This document shows, piece after piece, positions 16,090-24,446 of a stretch of 26,821 nt of DNA. Numbering within the stretch: the stretch's first letter is position 1; each line of letters opens with the position of its first letter. The stretch covers positions 1 through 26,821 of the forward strand of contig CAMLKA010000010.1 of assembly GCA_946480535.1 (NCBI GenBank), given 5' to 3'. A program made the position numbers and the translations under genes. This DNA comes from an uncultured Candidatus Saccharibacteria bacterium. GTDB lineage: Bacteria; Patescibacteria; Saccharimonadia; Saccharimonadales; UBA1547. Under the pieces are notes generated by a model. The model saw only the letters and a program-made list of their open reading frames with translations, made no database searches and had not been told where the DNA came from.

Positions 16090-18567
16090 CTAAATCACCT
16101 TTCCATCAGTAGCCCGAATCACTCGTTCAATCACTGTATCAATTACTTTTGTCACTTCTTCATTTGTCATGGTTTTCTCATATGAAGCCAGGGCGATACG
16201 AATGGTAATATTCTTCGTATCTCCTTCTTCGGGCTGGTAAATGTCGAGCGGACCAACCGTTGTAATGAGACCCGTTTCACCAAGCACTTGCTCTGCAACC
16301 ATCACGACCGCGTCGTACGATACGCTATGAGAAACCTGGAAGCAGACGTCTCGCTCGGTGCCAGGGTAGCGGCTCAATGGACGGTATTGAATACCGACCG
16401 TCTGAACACTGCTGAGAAGTTCGCGCGGGTTAACTTCAAACCCAGCGGTATATTCTGGTAATTTGAATGCCTTCTGGACTGATTTCTTGTATTCCCCGAC
16501 AACCCCAAGGACTGCCTTTGTTTCACGGTCAACAACAATTGCGCTGCGCTTTGGTTCAAACGGAGCGGCCGTTGCGCCATCGCCATCGAATGAACAATAT
16601 TCCGCATTGACCCCAAGTGTTGAAAGAACGTATTCAAGCATATGTTTCGCGTCGTAGTACGCTGCACCCTTTTTCTTCGCGTCGGTCAGAACAAGTGCAA
16701 TACGATCGCCCTCAACCGGAACTTGCTCTTCGGTTAAGCCATCTTGCTTTTCATGAACCTTATTTGCCTCGAAGAGCGCAAACGAACCGTAGCCTGCTTT
16801 TACGTTAGCAAAGACGCTTGAAAGCAAGCTTGGAGTAAGCGTTTGGCGGTAGTACTGAAGTTCTGGGCTAATACTATTCACAATACGGTACGCATTGGCA
16901 GGATCTTGTCCGGCCTTTTTGAGCGTATCACCGTGAACGAAGCTATACGTCAGTACTTCATTTGCTCCAGCACGCACCAGCCTTTTACGAACAATCGAAC
17001 GAAGCTCGTCAAAACTATTTGGCCGTACCGCTACGAAGTCGCGGCGTGGAAGCGTGAGGTTGATTGTATCGAAGCCAGCAAGACGTCCCACTTCTTCAAT
17101 GATATCTTCGGAGATATGAATATCTTGGCGCCAGTACGGAGCTGTAACGGTCGCTTCAAGCCCTTCAAATGTCACGTCGAAGCCAACATTACGAAGCAAT
17201 TCGGCAATATCTTCAGACGCAAATTGTGTACCAAGCGTTTGATTTACCTGCGGCTCACTCACCTTCACGGTAATCGATTCACGCGTTCCCGGATAGTCTT
17301 GAACAATGCCGCTGGTCACGCGAGCACCGGTGTGTTCTTGGAGCATACGCACTGCCTCCACTAATACTGGTGTGCCGAGTGGTGCAGGAATTCCCTTAGT
17401 GAAACGAGTCACCGCCTCAGAGAAAATACCGTGGCGCATTTGGCTTGAACGCATATGGTATAAGTCGAAAGTCGCAACTTCAAGAAGTACATTCTTTGTT
17501 GAGTCGTCAACCAAAGTACTCTGGCCACCCATAATACCAGCAAGGCCAATAGCTGTATCACCCGCTGCAATAACAATATCTGCAGTATCGAGTTCAACTT
17601 CTTTACCGTCCAGAAGAACAAGCTTTTCGCCCTCACGAGCTGAACGAACACGAACGGTGAAGTCATCTCCGGCGATAGCACGAACCTTATCGTAGTCGTA
17701 GGTGTGTGACGGCTGACCCGTCAGAAGCATCAGGTAGTTCGAGACGTCAACCGAAGCATTAATTGGACGTACGCCACTGCGAGCTAGGTAGGTTTGCAGT
17801 TGAATTGGCGACTGCGCCTTTTCATCAACACCACTTAAAACAATTGCCTGGAAACGGTCAGAGAGTCCGGCGTCTTCAATATGAATTGCCGGCGCTTCAA
17901 GCGAGCCGTCATTTTCAAGCGCCGTCTCTAGAACATTCAGCCAATCAGGTGTGGTAAATGGAAGCCCTTGAATGCCCGCAACTTCGCGCGCAAACCCTAT
18001 AACTCCAAAAGCGTCGGGACGGTGGGTTAACGATTTATTCTCAATATCAAGTAAGTGGTCATTTAGTTCGTAGAGTTCGGCAAACGACGTACCAGGAGCG
18101 GCATCTTTGTCGAGTTCCAAAATACCAGCGTGGTCATCGTAGAGGTCGAGCTCACGAGCACTCGCAAGCATACCGTTACTCATCACACCACGAAGTGGCT
18201 TCGCGCCAAGTACAAATGGCTCGGCGTCAGAATATGTTTCAGGCACGACACTGCGTGGTGGCAACCATGCCACCAAAAGGCCGGCGCGAACATTTGGCGC
18301 ACCACACACAACCTGAACCAGGCCGTTTTCATCGCGTTCAACATCTTGCGCGACACCGTCGTCGTCAATTTTCGTTACGTTTAGGTGGTCTGATCCTTCA
18401 AGTGGACCACACTCAACAACCTTCGCGACAATGACATCTTTGTATTTTTCGCCAAGGTCTTCAACACTTTCAATTTCAACAAGTCGGGCCCCAATAAGCG
18501 TCGCAAGTTCATCGACAGAGCCGTCGATTTGAGTGAATTTCTTTAACCAGTTTACAGAGATAATCAT
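16090..18567 (-). CDS. pheT: Phenylalanyl-tRNA synthetase beta subunit
   Basis: This 825-residue subunit of the alpha2-beta2 synthetase that charges tRNA-Phe has the usual domain order. An N-terminal EMAP/tRNA-binding-like domain (around VVECGPLEGSDHLNVTKI and VVCGAPNVRAG) is followed by the B3/B4 editing region with ENKSLTHRPDAFG. B5 comes next, then the catalytic-like core domain. The C-terminal anticodon-binding FDX-ACB domain spans about residues 730-825 (PLSRYPGTERDVCFQV onward). Length is normal for bacteria. Its ATG overlaps the pheS stop by 4 nt (ATGA), a coupled pair. Confidence 0.97.
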   Translation of the reverse strand: MIISVNWLKKFTQIDGSVDELATLIGARLVEIESVEDLGEKYKDVIVAKVVECGPLEGSDHLNVTKIDDDGVAQDVERDENGLVQVVCGAPNVRAGLLVAWLPPRSVVPETYSDAEPFVLGAKPLRGVMSNGMLASARELDLYDDHAGILELDKDAAPGTSFAELYELNDHLLDIENKSLTHRPDAFGVIGFAREVAGIQGLPFTTPDWLNVLETALENDGSLEAPAIHIEDAGLSDRFQAIVLSGVDEKAQSPIQLQTYLARSGVRPINASVDVSNYLMLLTGQPSHTYDYDKVRAIAGDDFTVRVRSAREGEKLVLLDGKEVELDTADIVIAAGDTAIGLAGIMGGQSTLVDDSTKNVLLEVATFDLYHMRSSQMRHGIFSEAVTRFTKGIPAPLGTPVLVEAVRMLQEHTGARVTSGIVQDYPGTRESITVKVSEPQVNQTLGTQFASEDIAELLRNVGFDVTFEGLEATVTAPYWRQDIHISEDIIEEVGRLAGFDTINLTLPRRDFVAVRPNSFDELRSIVRKRLVRAGANEVLTYSFVHGDTLKKAGQDPANAYRIVNSISPELQYYRQTLTPSLLSSVFANVKAGYGSFALFEANKVHEKQDGLTEEQVPVEGDRIALVLTDAKKKGAAYYDAKHMLEYVLSTLGVNAEYCSFDGDGATAAPFEPKRSAIVVDRETKAVLGVVGEYKKSVQKAFKLPEYTAGFEVNPRELLSSVQTVGIQYRPLSRYPGTERDVCFQVSHSVSYDAVVMVAEQVLGETGLITTVGPLDIYQPEEGDTKNITIRIALASYEKTMTNEEVTKVIDTVIERVIRATDGKVI

Positions 18568-19580
18568 GATGCAAATTTCCTTAAGAACGCAAGTTTAGCA
18601 GATTCGAAGTGACGAAGGTCTTCAATGCCGTACTTCAACATGACGAGGCGTTCAACACCGCCGCCCCAGGCAAACCCACGATATTGAGTCGGGTCGATAC
18701 CTGCTTCTTTCAAAACATTCGGGTGAATCATGCCGCAACCGAGCATTTCAAGCCACTCACCCGGCTTTCCGCCAATCGCAGCTGGCTTTTCAATCGCAAA
18801 CTCAAGCCCAGGTTCGACAAACGGGAAGTACGCCGGCTGCGTCTTCACGCGAAGTGCCTGCCCGTAGTACGTTTCAAAGAAGCTGCGAAGTGTACCGAGC
18901 ATTTGCCCAAGTGTTGCGTCTTTGCTAACAAATACACCTTCACACTGGTAGAACGTGTGTTCGTGCGTTGCGTCAACATCTTCATTTCGGAATACACGAC
19001 CGTAACTAATGGCAGCAATTTGACCGCCCGCTTCAAGCTTTGCCTTACCGTCCTTCAGAATTCGGTGCTGCATTGTTGAAGTGTGCGCAGGCGGAATAAA
19101 GCCTTCTTCGGTGCGGAAAGTATCGTAACCATCACGGGCTGGGTGATCTTCAGGGAAGTTCAAAGCACCAAACATATGGTGGTCGTCATCGATTTGCCGA
19201 GACTCAACTGCCTCAAAGCCCATACGAGTGAAGATATCAACCACATTGTCGAGCTCTTTTGTGAGGGGGTGTTGGGTTCCGTCTTCGGTTGGAAGAAACT
19301 CAGGAGCCTTGCCGTTTACGTCCCAAGGGGCGGTGATATCAATCGCAACGACGTCTGCGGACTCAAGCTCGTTTTCGCGTGCTTCAATAGCCGCCTCGAC
19401 CGCAACCTTCACTTCGTTTACTTGCTTACCAAATGCACCACGCTCTTCGGCCGGAAGCGAACCGATTACGCCGTACAACTCTCGAATTTCTGGGGCTTTT
19501 AAGACATCGCGAGGAGAATCGCTCGCGGCGACCTTCTCAAGCAAGGACTGCTTCACACCCTCAACATCATATGTGGACAT
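18564..19580 (-). CDS. pheS: Phenylalanyl-tRNA synthetase alpha subunit
   Basis: This 338-residue class II aminoacyl-tRNA synthetase alpha chain carries the active site. Motifs visible are HPLTKELDNVVDIFTRMGFE, the substrate loop PPAHTSTMQHRIL, motif 2 YGRVFRNEDVDATHEHTFYQCEG, and motif 3 WGGGVERLVMLKYG near the C terminus. The N-terminal helical arm that contacts tRNA is present. The ATG reading MSTYDVEGVK lies 11 nt after a TATAAT box (19592-19597) without a Shine-Dalgarno. It is the first gene of the pheS-pheT-FKBP-trxB unit. Confidence 0.97.
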   Translation of the reverse strand: MSTYDVEGVKQSLLEKVAASDSPRDVLKAPEIRELYGVIGSLPAEERGAFGKQVNEVKVAVEAAIEARENELESADVVAIDITAPWDVNGKAPEFLPTEDGTQHPLTKELDNVVDIFTRMGFEAVESRQIDDDHHMFGALNFPEDHPARDGYDTFRTEEGFIPPAHTSTMQHRILKDGKAKLEAGGQIAAISYGRVFRNEDVDATHEHTFYQCEGVFVSKDATLGQMLGTLRSFFETYYGQALRVKTQPAYFPFVEPGLEFAIEKPAAIGGKPGEWLEMLGCGMIHPNVLKEAGIDPTQYRGFAWGGGVERLVMLKYGIEDLRHFESAKLAFLRKFAS

Positions 19581-19591
19581 AATTACTCATC

Positions 19592-19597
19592 ATTATA
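19592..19597 (-). promoter_or_regulatory. -10 box of the pheST-FKBP-trxB unit
   Basis: TATAAT inside GCGTATAATG, the same string as at uvrB, 11 nt upstream of the pheS ATG. The leader would be only about 4 nt. A tiny out-of-frame ATG ATG reading begins inside the box and stops after eight codons, and is probably irrelevant. Confidence 0.55.
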
Positions 19598-19652
19598 CGC
19601 TACAAGTAGTGCCTACGCGAGGAATAAATGAGAGTTTTACGTCATTAAGCGC

Positions 19653-20783
19653 CTATACTGCTATGCATCGTATGGCGGCACCAGCATTCTTGTCAGTACC
19701 CTCGGCCGTATTCACGTTCGAACCGTAAAAATAAAGAATGTACGCATAGCCCGCAAAACTCTGTGGCAATGATGACCAATAGTACGCCCGGACGCCCTGA
19801 TCAAAGAACGAATTGTACCAGGAGCCGCTTAATTGGCCCATCCATGCCGAACGAAGTCCTGCGTCAGACGCAACAGAGTTACTATTGATTGCCGCATTCA
19901 ACCCGTCATATTCACCCCCATTACCGGTTGGTAGGCGCCAACCCGCTGGACAAATCGAAAGTGACGGATTTGACACTGGGGTCGTCGCGTTACTGCAAGC
20001 ATTTGTTGATACCTGAATACCCATCGCCGCGCACCAGTTATACAAAAGACCGTACTGAGGGCTTGTCGCACCGCCATTCGTCGATTGACTCGGTAGGCTC
20101 GGCTCTTGTGTTGGATTGGAATTCGATGGAACGTAATACTGCGCCGCAGTGTACGTCACTGACCCTCCCGTGCCGTTTGCGAGCGATTTTACATCACCAA
20201 ATGTATTCGTTCCTCCACCGGTATATGCCAAGTTTGTAAGCATCCAACACTTACCATCGGGTAGCTTTTGGACCCAATACGAACGAGTGTCACGCACATC
20301 ATAGGCTCGTACTCGTGTCGTTGGACAATTGGCAGTGGTGATCGATTGCATCGTACTTCCATCCGCAATTGTTACGGGACAACTTCCCGTTTGAATACTC
20401 CCAGCCTCTGTTATAAAGAATGACTTTCCCGGCAAGCCACTACTTGTCGCAGTAAGACAAAAACCTGTTGCACTATAATTATATTGGAATGTCGTGGCGG
20501 CATTCTTTTTTAAATTTGCGGTGTCAATCGGATAAGACTCGGTCGTCGTTTTAATGACCTGGAGCTGTCGAGCGCCATTTGAGAGATCCGACTTTAGAGA
20601 AGACTCCTTAGCCTGATTGGAGATGCCGTTGTAGGCGACAATCACAATAGCAGCCAAAATAGCGATCACCACGACTACTATTAAAAGCTCCACTATGGTA
20701 AAACCTCGCATAGCTGAGGATTGCTTCAGATTCAATCCCAAGTGAGGGAGACGCACGACGTTGCCCGACGATATACGTTTCAT
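19653..20783 (-). CDS. Type IV pilin-like protein with C-terminal Fib_succ_major-type domain
   Basis: This protein of 376 residues begins with a long basic prepilin leader and the class III-type cleavage and assembly motif MRG|FTIVELLIVVVVIAILAAIV, with the expected Glu at position 5 of the mature protein. PilD-like peptidase should cut after the Gly. The remainder is outside the cell. The C-terminal part has hallmarks of the Fibrobacter succinogenes major paralogous domain: ICPAGWRLPT, YYWSSL and the closing AAIRCIAV, plus several Cys likely in disulfides. The leader of about 28 residues is long compared with the usual 5-15. The ATG chosen (MKRISSGN) follows TATAGT by 10 nt; a TTG three codons upstream is less likely. 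No other pilus genes are in the window. A role in attachment or twitching is inferred. Confidence 0.88.
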   Translation of the reverse strand: MKRISSGNVVRLPHLGLNLKQSSAMRGFTIVELLIVVVVIAILAAIVIVAYNGISNQAKESSLKSDLSNGARQLQVIKTTTESYPIDTANLKKNAATTFQYNYSATGFCLTATSSGLPGKSFFITEAGSIQTGSCPVTIADGSTMQSITTANCPTTRVRAYDVRDTRSYWVQKLPDGKCWMLTNLAYTGGGTNTFGDVKSLANGTGGSVTYTAAQYYVPSNSNPTQEPSLPSQSTNGGATSPQYGLLYNWCAAMGIQVSTNACSNATTPVSNPSLSICPAGWRLPTGNGGEYDGLNAAINSNSVASDAGLRSAWMGQLSGSWYNSFFDQGVRAYYWSSLPQSFAGYAYILYFYGSNVNTAEGTDKNAGAAIRCIAV

Positions 20784-20825
20784 ACTACACAAAACTATAC
20801 CATAAGCATGACGTCATGTCCGCAG

Positions 20826-21065
20826 CTACATTGTCGCGACAATAAGCCAAATTGCGATACCAACAATCGCAATTGCTATAAGGACCCAGACCCACGCCAG
20901 GCTGGTCGTCGATTTTGTGTCTTTAAGGTATGCCGAATCAGTCACGCCGTCAGGAAGTTCAGCGTCTTCCAGGGCTTTGCGCTTTTTCGCTTTATCTTGA
21001 AGCTCAGCTGCAACTCGTTTTTGCAGCTCAGACTGGGTTTCGTTCTGCTTCATATATAAACTCAT
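20826..21065 (-). CDS. Small C-tail-anchored membrane protein, unknown
   Basis: This 79-residue protein has a highly charged, probably helical cytoplasmic part (residues 1-55, rich in Lys, Glu and Gln) and one C-terminal hydrophobic helix (about 57-78) ending almost at the C terminus, the layout of a tail-anchored protein. I do not recognise a family. The start is the ATG reading MSLYMKQNET: it lies exactly 6 nt after an extended -10 TGCTATAGT (21072-21080), so the transcript is probably leaderless. A longer open frame upstream would precede the promoter. It is divergent from the aquaporin gene, whose promoter is about 30 bp away. Confidence 0.7.
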   Translation of the reverse strand: MSLYMKQNETQSELQKRVAAELQDKAKKRKALEDAELPDGVTDSAYLKDTKSTTSLAWVWVLIAIAIVGIAIWLIVATM

Positions 21066-21071
21066 AGTCTT

Positions 21072-21080
21072 ACTATAGCA
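21072..21080 (-). promoter_or_regulatory. Extended -10 of the tail-anchored protein gene, leaderless-type
   Basis: The minus strand reads TGCTATAGT with 6 nt to the ATG. There is no Shine-Dalgarno. Confidence 0.55.
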
Positions 21081-21105
21081 CTTCAGGGTGCCCCCTTCTT
21101 GTTTA

Positions 21106-21114
21106 TGGTATACT
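21106..21114 (+). promoter_or_regulatory. Extended -10 promoter of the aquaporin gene
   Basis: TGGTATACT is a TGn-extended -10. Transcription would begin near 21121, leaving a leader of about 25 nt with the strong Shine-Dalgarno AAGGAGGG 7 nt before ATG. This is the strongest ribosome binding site in the window. Confidence 0.6.
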
Positions 21115-21145
21115 GGTGGCATGTTCACTATAAGGAGGGAAACAT

Positions 21146-21991
21146 ATGGCTACTAAGAAGGCCACTACTACTAAAAAGAAAGCTCCTGCAAAAAAGACTG
21201 CTGCAAAAACAGTCTCAGCTGCAGCGACTAAAACGACCGTCAAGACCGTTCCTGCTACTGCAAAGAAGCAAAGTCTTGGCCAGCACATTGAAACCGCACT
21301 CCTGTCAGGATCTCTCTGGCGCGCACTTGGTGCCGAATTCATCGGTACATTCTTGCTTGCAGCCGTTGTGATTGCAGGACAAGGTCAACCAATCTTCGTC
21401 CTCTTCGGACTCGTGGGTATCGTACTACTCATCGGCGCAATCTCTGGTGCACACGTTAACCCAGCTATCACGCTTGGTGCCTGGGCAACACGTCGTATCG
21501 GATGGCTCCGCGCTATTGGATACATCTTTGTACAATTCCTTGGTGCCGCTGTTGCTTACTTCGTACTCAGCGCCTTCCTTGGTGGTGCAACCCAGCCAAG
21601 CGCTGAACAACAAGCGTACGGCCAAACCGCAGCCAGCCTCTTCAAGGCTGTCGACATCGCTCAGCTTACCGGTAAGGAATGGTACGTCTTCTTCGCTGAA
21701 GTTCTCGGTACCGCAATCCTTGGTTTCGGCGTAGCCGCTGCAACCCGCGCAAAGGACAACCTCAGCGCAGCATTCTCAGTTGGTCTTGGTATCTTCATCG
21801 CCCTCATGGTTGGTGTGACCGTTACCGGCTTCGTATCAGCAAGCAGCATCCTCAACCCTGCTGTTGCACTTTCACTCCAAGCTTACGTTGGTGGCGTTTG
21901 GGCCTTCCTCGTATACGGACTCGGTGCAATCATCGGTGGTGTTATCGGATTCCTTCTCCACGATCTTCTTCGTGGCAAGAACCGCGCTTAG
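21146..21991 (+). CDS. Aquaporin/MIP-family channel with histone-like Lys/Ala-rich N-terminal tail
   Basis: This 281-residue channel has six hydrophobic helices and the two half-helix motifs of the MIP family: SGAHVNPAITLG (NPA 105-107) and SSILNPAVALS (NPA 237-239). It would pass water or small neutral solutes. The Arg that normally follows the second NPA and forms the selectivity filter is Val240 here, so the pore should be less polar. Before the channel, residues 1-42 form a tail with 12 Lys, many Ala and Thr, and no acidic residue, resembling histone H1-type or DNA-binding tails; on the MIP topology it is cytoplasmic. Codon choice is narrow and the Shine-Dalgarno is strong, suggesting high expression. 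A terminator follows. Confidence 0.9.
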   Translation: MATKKATTTKKKAPAKKTAAKTVSAAATKTTVKTVPATAKKQSLGQHIETALLSGSLWRALGAEFIGTFLLAAVVIAGQGQPIFVLFGLVGIVLLIGAISGAHVNPAITLGAWATRRIGWLRAIGYIFVQFLGAAVAYFVLSAFLGGATQPSAEQQAYGQTAASLFKAVDIAQLTGKEWYVFFAEVLGTAILGFGVAAATRAKDNLSAAFSVGLGIFIALMVGVTVTGFVSASSILNPAVALSLQAYVGGVWAFLVYGLGAIIGGVIGFLLHDLLRGKNRA

Positions 21992-22005
21992 TTCTGACGA
22001 ACAAC

Positions 22006-22038
22006 AAAAATCCCGCTCGTACGAGAGCGGGATTTTTT
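22006..22038. terminator. Bidirectional terminator between aquaporin and YtxH-like gene
   Basis: Stem AAAATCCCGCTC / GAGCGGGATTTT with a 6-nt loop GTACGA, and T runs on both strands. It serves the aquaporin and the convergent YtxH-like gene that ends at 22050. Confidence 0.93.
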
Positions 22039-22049
22039 GTACCCAAATA

Positions 22050-22397
22050 CTATTGGCTGGCAGCCCGACGAGTGTCGGCAGCAGTTTGCTTAACCTCCCC
22101 TTGAATCATCTTGGCGCGGGCTGAAGCTTCTTCCTTTACGCGGTCCGCAGTACGACGAACACCCCCGGCTGCATCCTTTGCAATGTCTTTCATTGCGTCG
22201 GCACCTTCAGCGAGCTCACCGCCAACAACGGCTGCCCCCTTCTTTACTTCTTCCATGCCAGCCTTAGCTTTTCCGCTATATTCTTTGGCTTTATTCTTCA
22301 AGTCTTCACGAGTTTCCTTACCGCTTTTCGGCGCCATAAGGATACCTGCAGCAATACCACCGAGAGCTGCTAATACGACTACCATTGCTTTACCCAT
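22050..22397 (-). CDS. YtxH-domain protein
   Basis: This 115-residue protein has the YtxH pattern: a short glycine-rich hydrophobic N-terminal helix (about 5-20) followed by MAPKSGKETREDLK and a long Ala/Lys/Glu-rich amphipathic helical tail. Family members (general stress and envelope associated, first named in Bacillus) have no settled biochemical function. AAGGAGG lies 4 nt before the ATG, 9 bp after the stop of the upstream small membrane protein, so the two form an operon. Confidence 0.85.
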   Translation of the reverse strand: MGKAMVVVLAALGGIAAGILMAPKSGKETREDLKNKAKEYSGKAKAGMEEVKKGAAVVGGELAEGADAMKDIAKDAAGGVRRTADRVKEEASARAKMIQGEVKQTAADTRRAASQ

Positions 22398-22406
22398 AGT
22401 TCCTCC

Positions 22407-22634
22407 TTATTTCCTTTTTATTGATCGGATAGCGTTGGCCAATTCAGTAAAAACCTTTACTGGAGAGAACCAATCGGTAATATGCGCGACATTTGCCGTC
22501 GTTTGCTGGACGTTGCTGGCAATCTTATTCATCTTCACCGCCAATACAATCGCTACGACAATGAGCGTAATGATGACGACTGAAAGAACTATGAGATTGA
22601 CCGTCAACAGTGTAATAACAGTTGCTGTATCCAT
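22407..22634 (-). CDS. Small membrane protein paired with YtxH (DUF948-like layout)
   Basis: This 75-residue protein has one long hydrophobic helix (about 5-33) followed by a hydrophilic stretch with KMNKIASNVQQTTANV, resembling the helical repeats of DUF948-type proteins that often precede ytxH genes. The family call is tentative. AGAGGA precedes the ATG. The 114 bp upstream (22635-22748) contain a weak GATACT -10 candidate and nothing else I can name. Confidence 0.65.
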   Translation of the reverse strand: MDTATVITLLTVNLIVLSVVIITLIVVAIVLAVKMNKIASNVQQTTANVAHITDWFSPVKVFTELANAIRSIKRK

Positions 22635-22748
22635 ACGTTCCTCTCTATTAGTGCTAACGTGAGCGTTCTTGCTCTATCTACAGTATCCTCGTAAGTAGAA
22701 GGTTCGACTGTAAGATAATTCACACATTAAGCAACTTACTGGACTTTG

Positions 22749-23366
22749 TTACTGCTGAGGTCGAAGTAGCTCCCAAACATAATAATTTGTCTTATCCGGC
22801 TGGTCTTCGACATAGCCCTCTAACTTAAATTCCGACTCTGGAATGACCGTTGCAAACTTATAGAATTGATAGGAACTTTTTACACCAGGATACGTATCTG
22901 GAGTGAGCGTCTTCTCTTCATAGCCCGTGTCGTAAATATTCGTAATACTCTGCACCCCTAGCTCCTCTTCAAGCGCACGCTGCACTGCATCTTCTGGCGT
23001 TTCCTCTGGCTTCAGTTTCTCGCCTAACGAAGCGTTGAGCGCCCGGCGCTTCACTCGCCCATCTTTAAATTCCTGTCGGTCTTCACGGAGTACATAGATA
23101 TCGCCATTTGAAAGCTCACACATAACATCTACCCACAGCACACGGAGCTCACGGAGAATCTCTCCGGTTTTTTGGACGTGAATAACTGACTCACCACTTT
23201 GCACCTCATCAAGCAAGTGCTGCACCGTTTTTGCCGGGCCGGTTCCAAAATCTTCTACCGGAGCGCCTGCTTTTACCAGCACTTCAAGCAGCTGATCAAA
23301 ATCTGTTTCCGTACCCAATGCCACCCCCTTATCCTGTTGCACCTCAGGCCTCGGAAGTGTGTCCAT
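22749..23366 (-). CDS. Nudix-like protein with degenerate Nudix box
   Basis: This 205-residue protein has a recognisable but altered Nudix box at about 115-138: GEKLKPEETPEDAVQRALEE then LGV. Compared with Gx5Ex7REUxEExGU there is one extra residue in the first spacer, and the catalytic Glu after Arg is Ala131; the metal-binding pair E134/E135 and G137 remain. Upstream strands (DVMCELSNGDIYVLRED, RVKRRALNASLGE) fit the fold. Nudix enzymes hydrolyse nucleoside diphosphate derivatives; this one may use another base, act weakly, or only bind. Residues 1-65 form an extra N-terminal region. Its ATG overlaps the rmuC stop by one base (TAATG), so it is coupled to rmuC. Confidence 0.75.
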   Translation of the reverse strand: MDTLPRPEVQQDKGVALGTETDFDQLLEVLVKAGAPVEDFGTGPAKTVQHLLDEVQSGESVIHVQKTGEILRELRVLWVDVMCELSNGDIYVLREDRQEFKDGRVKRRALNASLGEKLKPEETPEDAVQRALEEELGVQSITNIYDTGYEEKTLTPDTYPGVKSSYQFYKFATVIPESEFKLEGYVEDQPDKTNYYVWELLRPQQ

Positions 23367-24442
23367 TACGAGAGGTCTTCCTGTTGTGGCTTATCAATAA
23401 GAAGCGGTTCAATACTTTTGTTACCGCCAGCAATCTTTGTCACGTCGGTATCAACCTTCGCAAGTTCCTTGTGGGCGTTATTATAGTGGCCCACGGTTGT
23501 GCCAAGTGACTTACCAAGCTTTTCCATGTAGCTATCAAATGAAGCGATGTGACGGCCTAGCTTTCCAACCTGCACCTGAATGTCTTTTGCTTGTTCTTCA
23601 ATTTGCAGACTACGAAGCCCCTGAAGGACAGTTTGGAGGTATGCCATAAAGCTCGTTGGGCTGACAATGACCACCTTCTTTTCACGGAAGGCGTATTCAA
23701 TAAGGTCACGCGCGCTCGTGCCGGTCCCAACATCACCAATCAGAAGGTCGTAATACAACGACTCGCTTGGAATAAACATGAAAGCAAAATCCATGGTGTT
23801 TTCGGCCGGGCGAATATACTTACTCGTTTCATCGATACGACCCTTCAGGTCATTACGCACCTTCTTGAGCCATTCTTCACGCTCGCTCTTGGTTTGCGAG
23901 GCGACCATACGGTTATAGTTTTCGAGGCTGAACTTGCTGTCCACTGGAAGTAGCTGCCCCTTATCAAGGATTACTACGGCGTCGGCAATCACGCCGTCTT
24001 TAAAGCCGTACTGCATTTTGAAGTTTTTGGTTGGAAGAATGTTCGAAAGCACCGATTCAAGATAATACTCGCCAAACACACCGCGCTGCTTTGGGTTTTG
24101 GAGCACATTTTGAAGTGTCTTGAGCTCATCGGCAACATCAACTACTCGGCGGTTGGTTTCGTCGAGCTTGGTAAGGCGCTGCGAAACATCACCAACCAGC
24201 TTCATACTTTCTGTGAGCTGCTTCTGCATAGATGACTGCATGTTGGTGGCGTTGCGTTCGAGCTTGTCGCCTAAGTTCGTCTGCAAGGCTGCAATCGTAC
24301 GGTTCAACTCCGTCACGTCTGCCTTAAGAAGCTCGACGCCCCCACTTTGCTTTAAATCACGAAGACGCTGCGTAATAACAAAAAGCGCAGCGCCCATGCC
24401 AGCAATAGCCAGCACTAAAAGAATAATAACCACCATTTCCAT
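23366..24442 (-). CDS. rmuC: RmuC-family DNA recombination protein
   Basis: This 358-residue protein has an N-terminal membrane helix (about 4-24), a long coiled-coil (about 30-110), and the RmuC core with GVFGEYYLESVLSNILP, LPVDSKFSLENYNRMV and PSESLYYDLL, where the family's nuclease-like residues lie. In E. coli RmuC limits certain inversions between short inverted repeats; the mechanism is unresolved. The start is MEMVVIILLV at 24442, 6 nt after an extended -10 (TGATATACT, 24449-24457) that overlaps the stop of the upstream membrane protein gene. It is followed by the Nudix-like gene with a TAATG overlap. Confidence 0.92.
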   Translation of the reverse strand: MEMVVIILLVLAIAGMGAALFVITQRLRDLKQSGGVELLKADVTELNRTIAALQTNLGDKLERNATNMQSSMQKQLTESMKLVGDVSQRLTKLDETNRRVVDVADELKTLQNVLQNPKQRGVFGEYYLESVLSNILPTKNFKMQYGFKDGVIADAVVILDKGQLLPVDSKFSLENYNRMVASQTKSEREEWLKKVRNDLKGRIDETSKYIRPAENTMDFAFMFIPSESLYYDLLIGDVGTGTSARDLIEYAFREKKVVIVSPTSFMAYLQTVLQGLRSLQIEEQAKDIQVQVGKLGRHIASFDSYMEKLGKSLGTTVGHYNNAHKELAKVDTDVTKIAGGNKSIEPLLIDKPQQEDLS

Positions 24443-24446
24443 AGCT

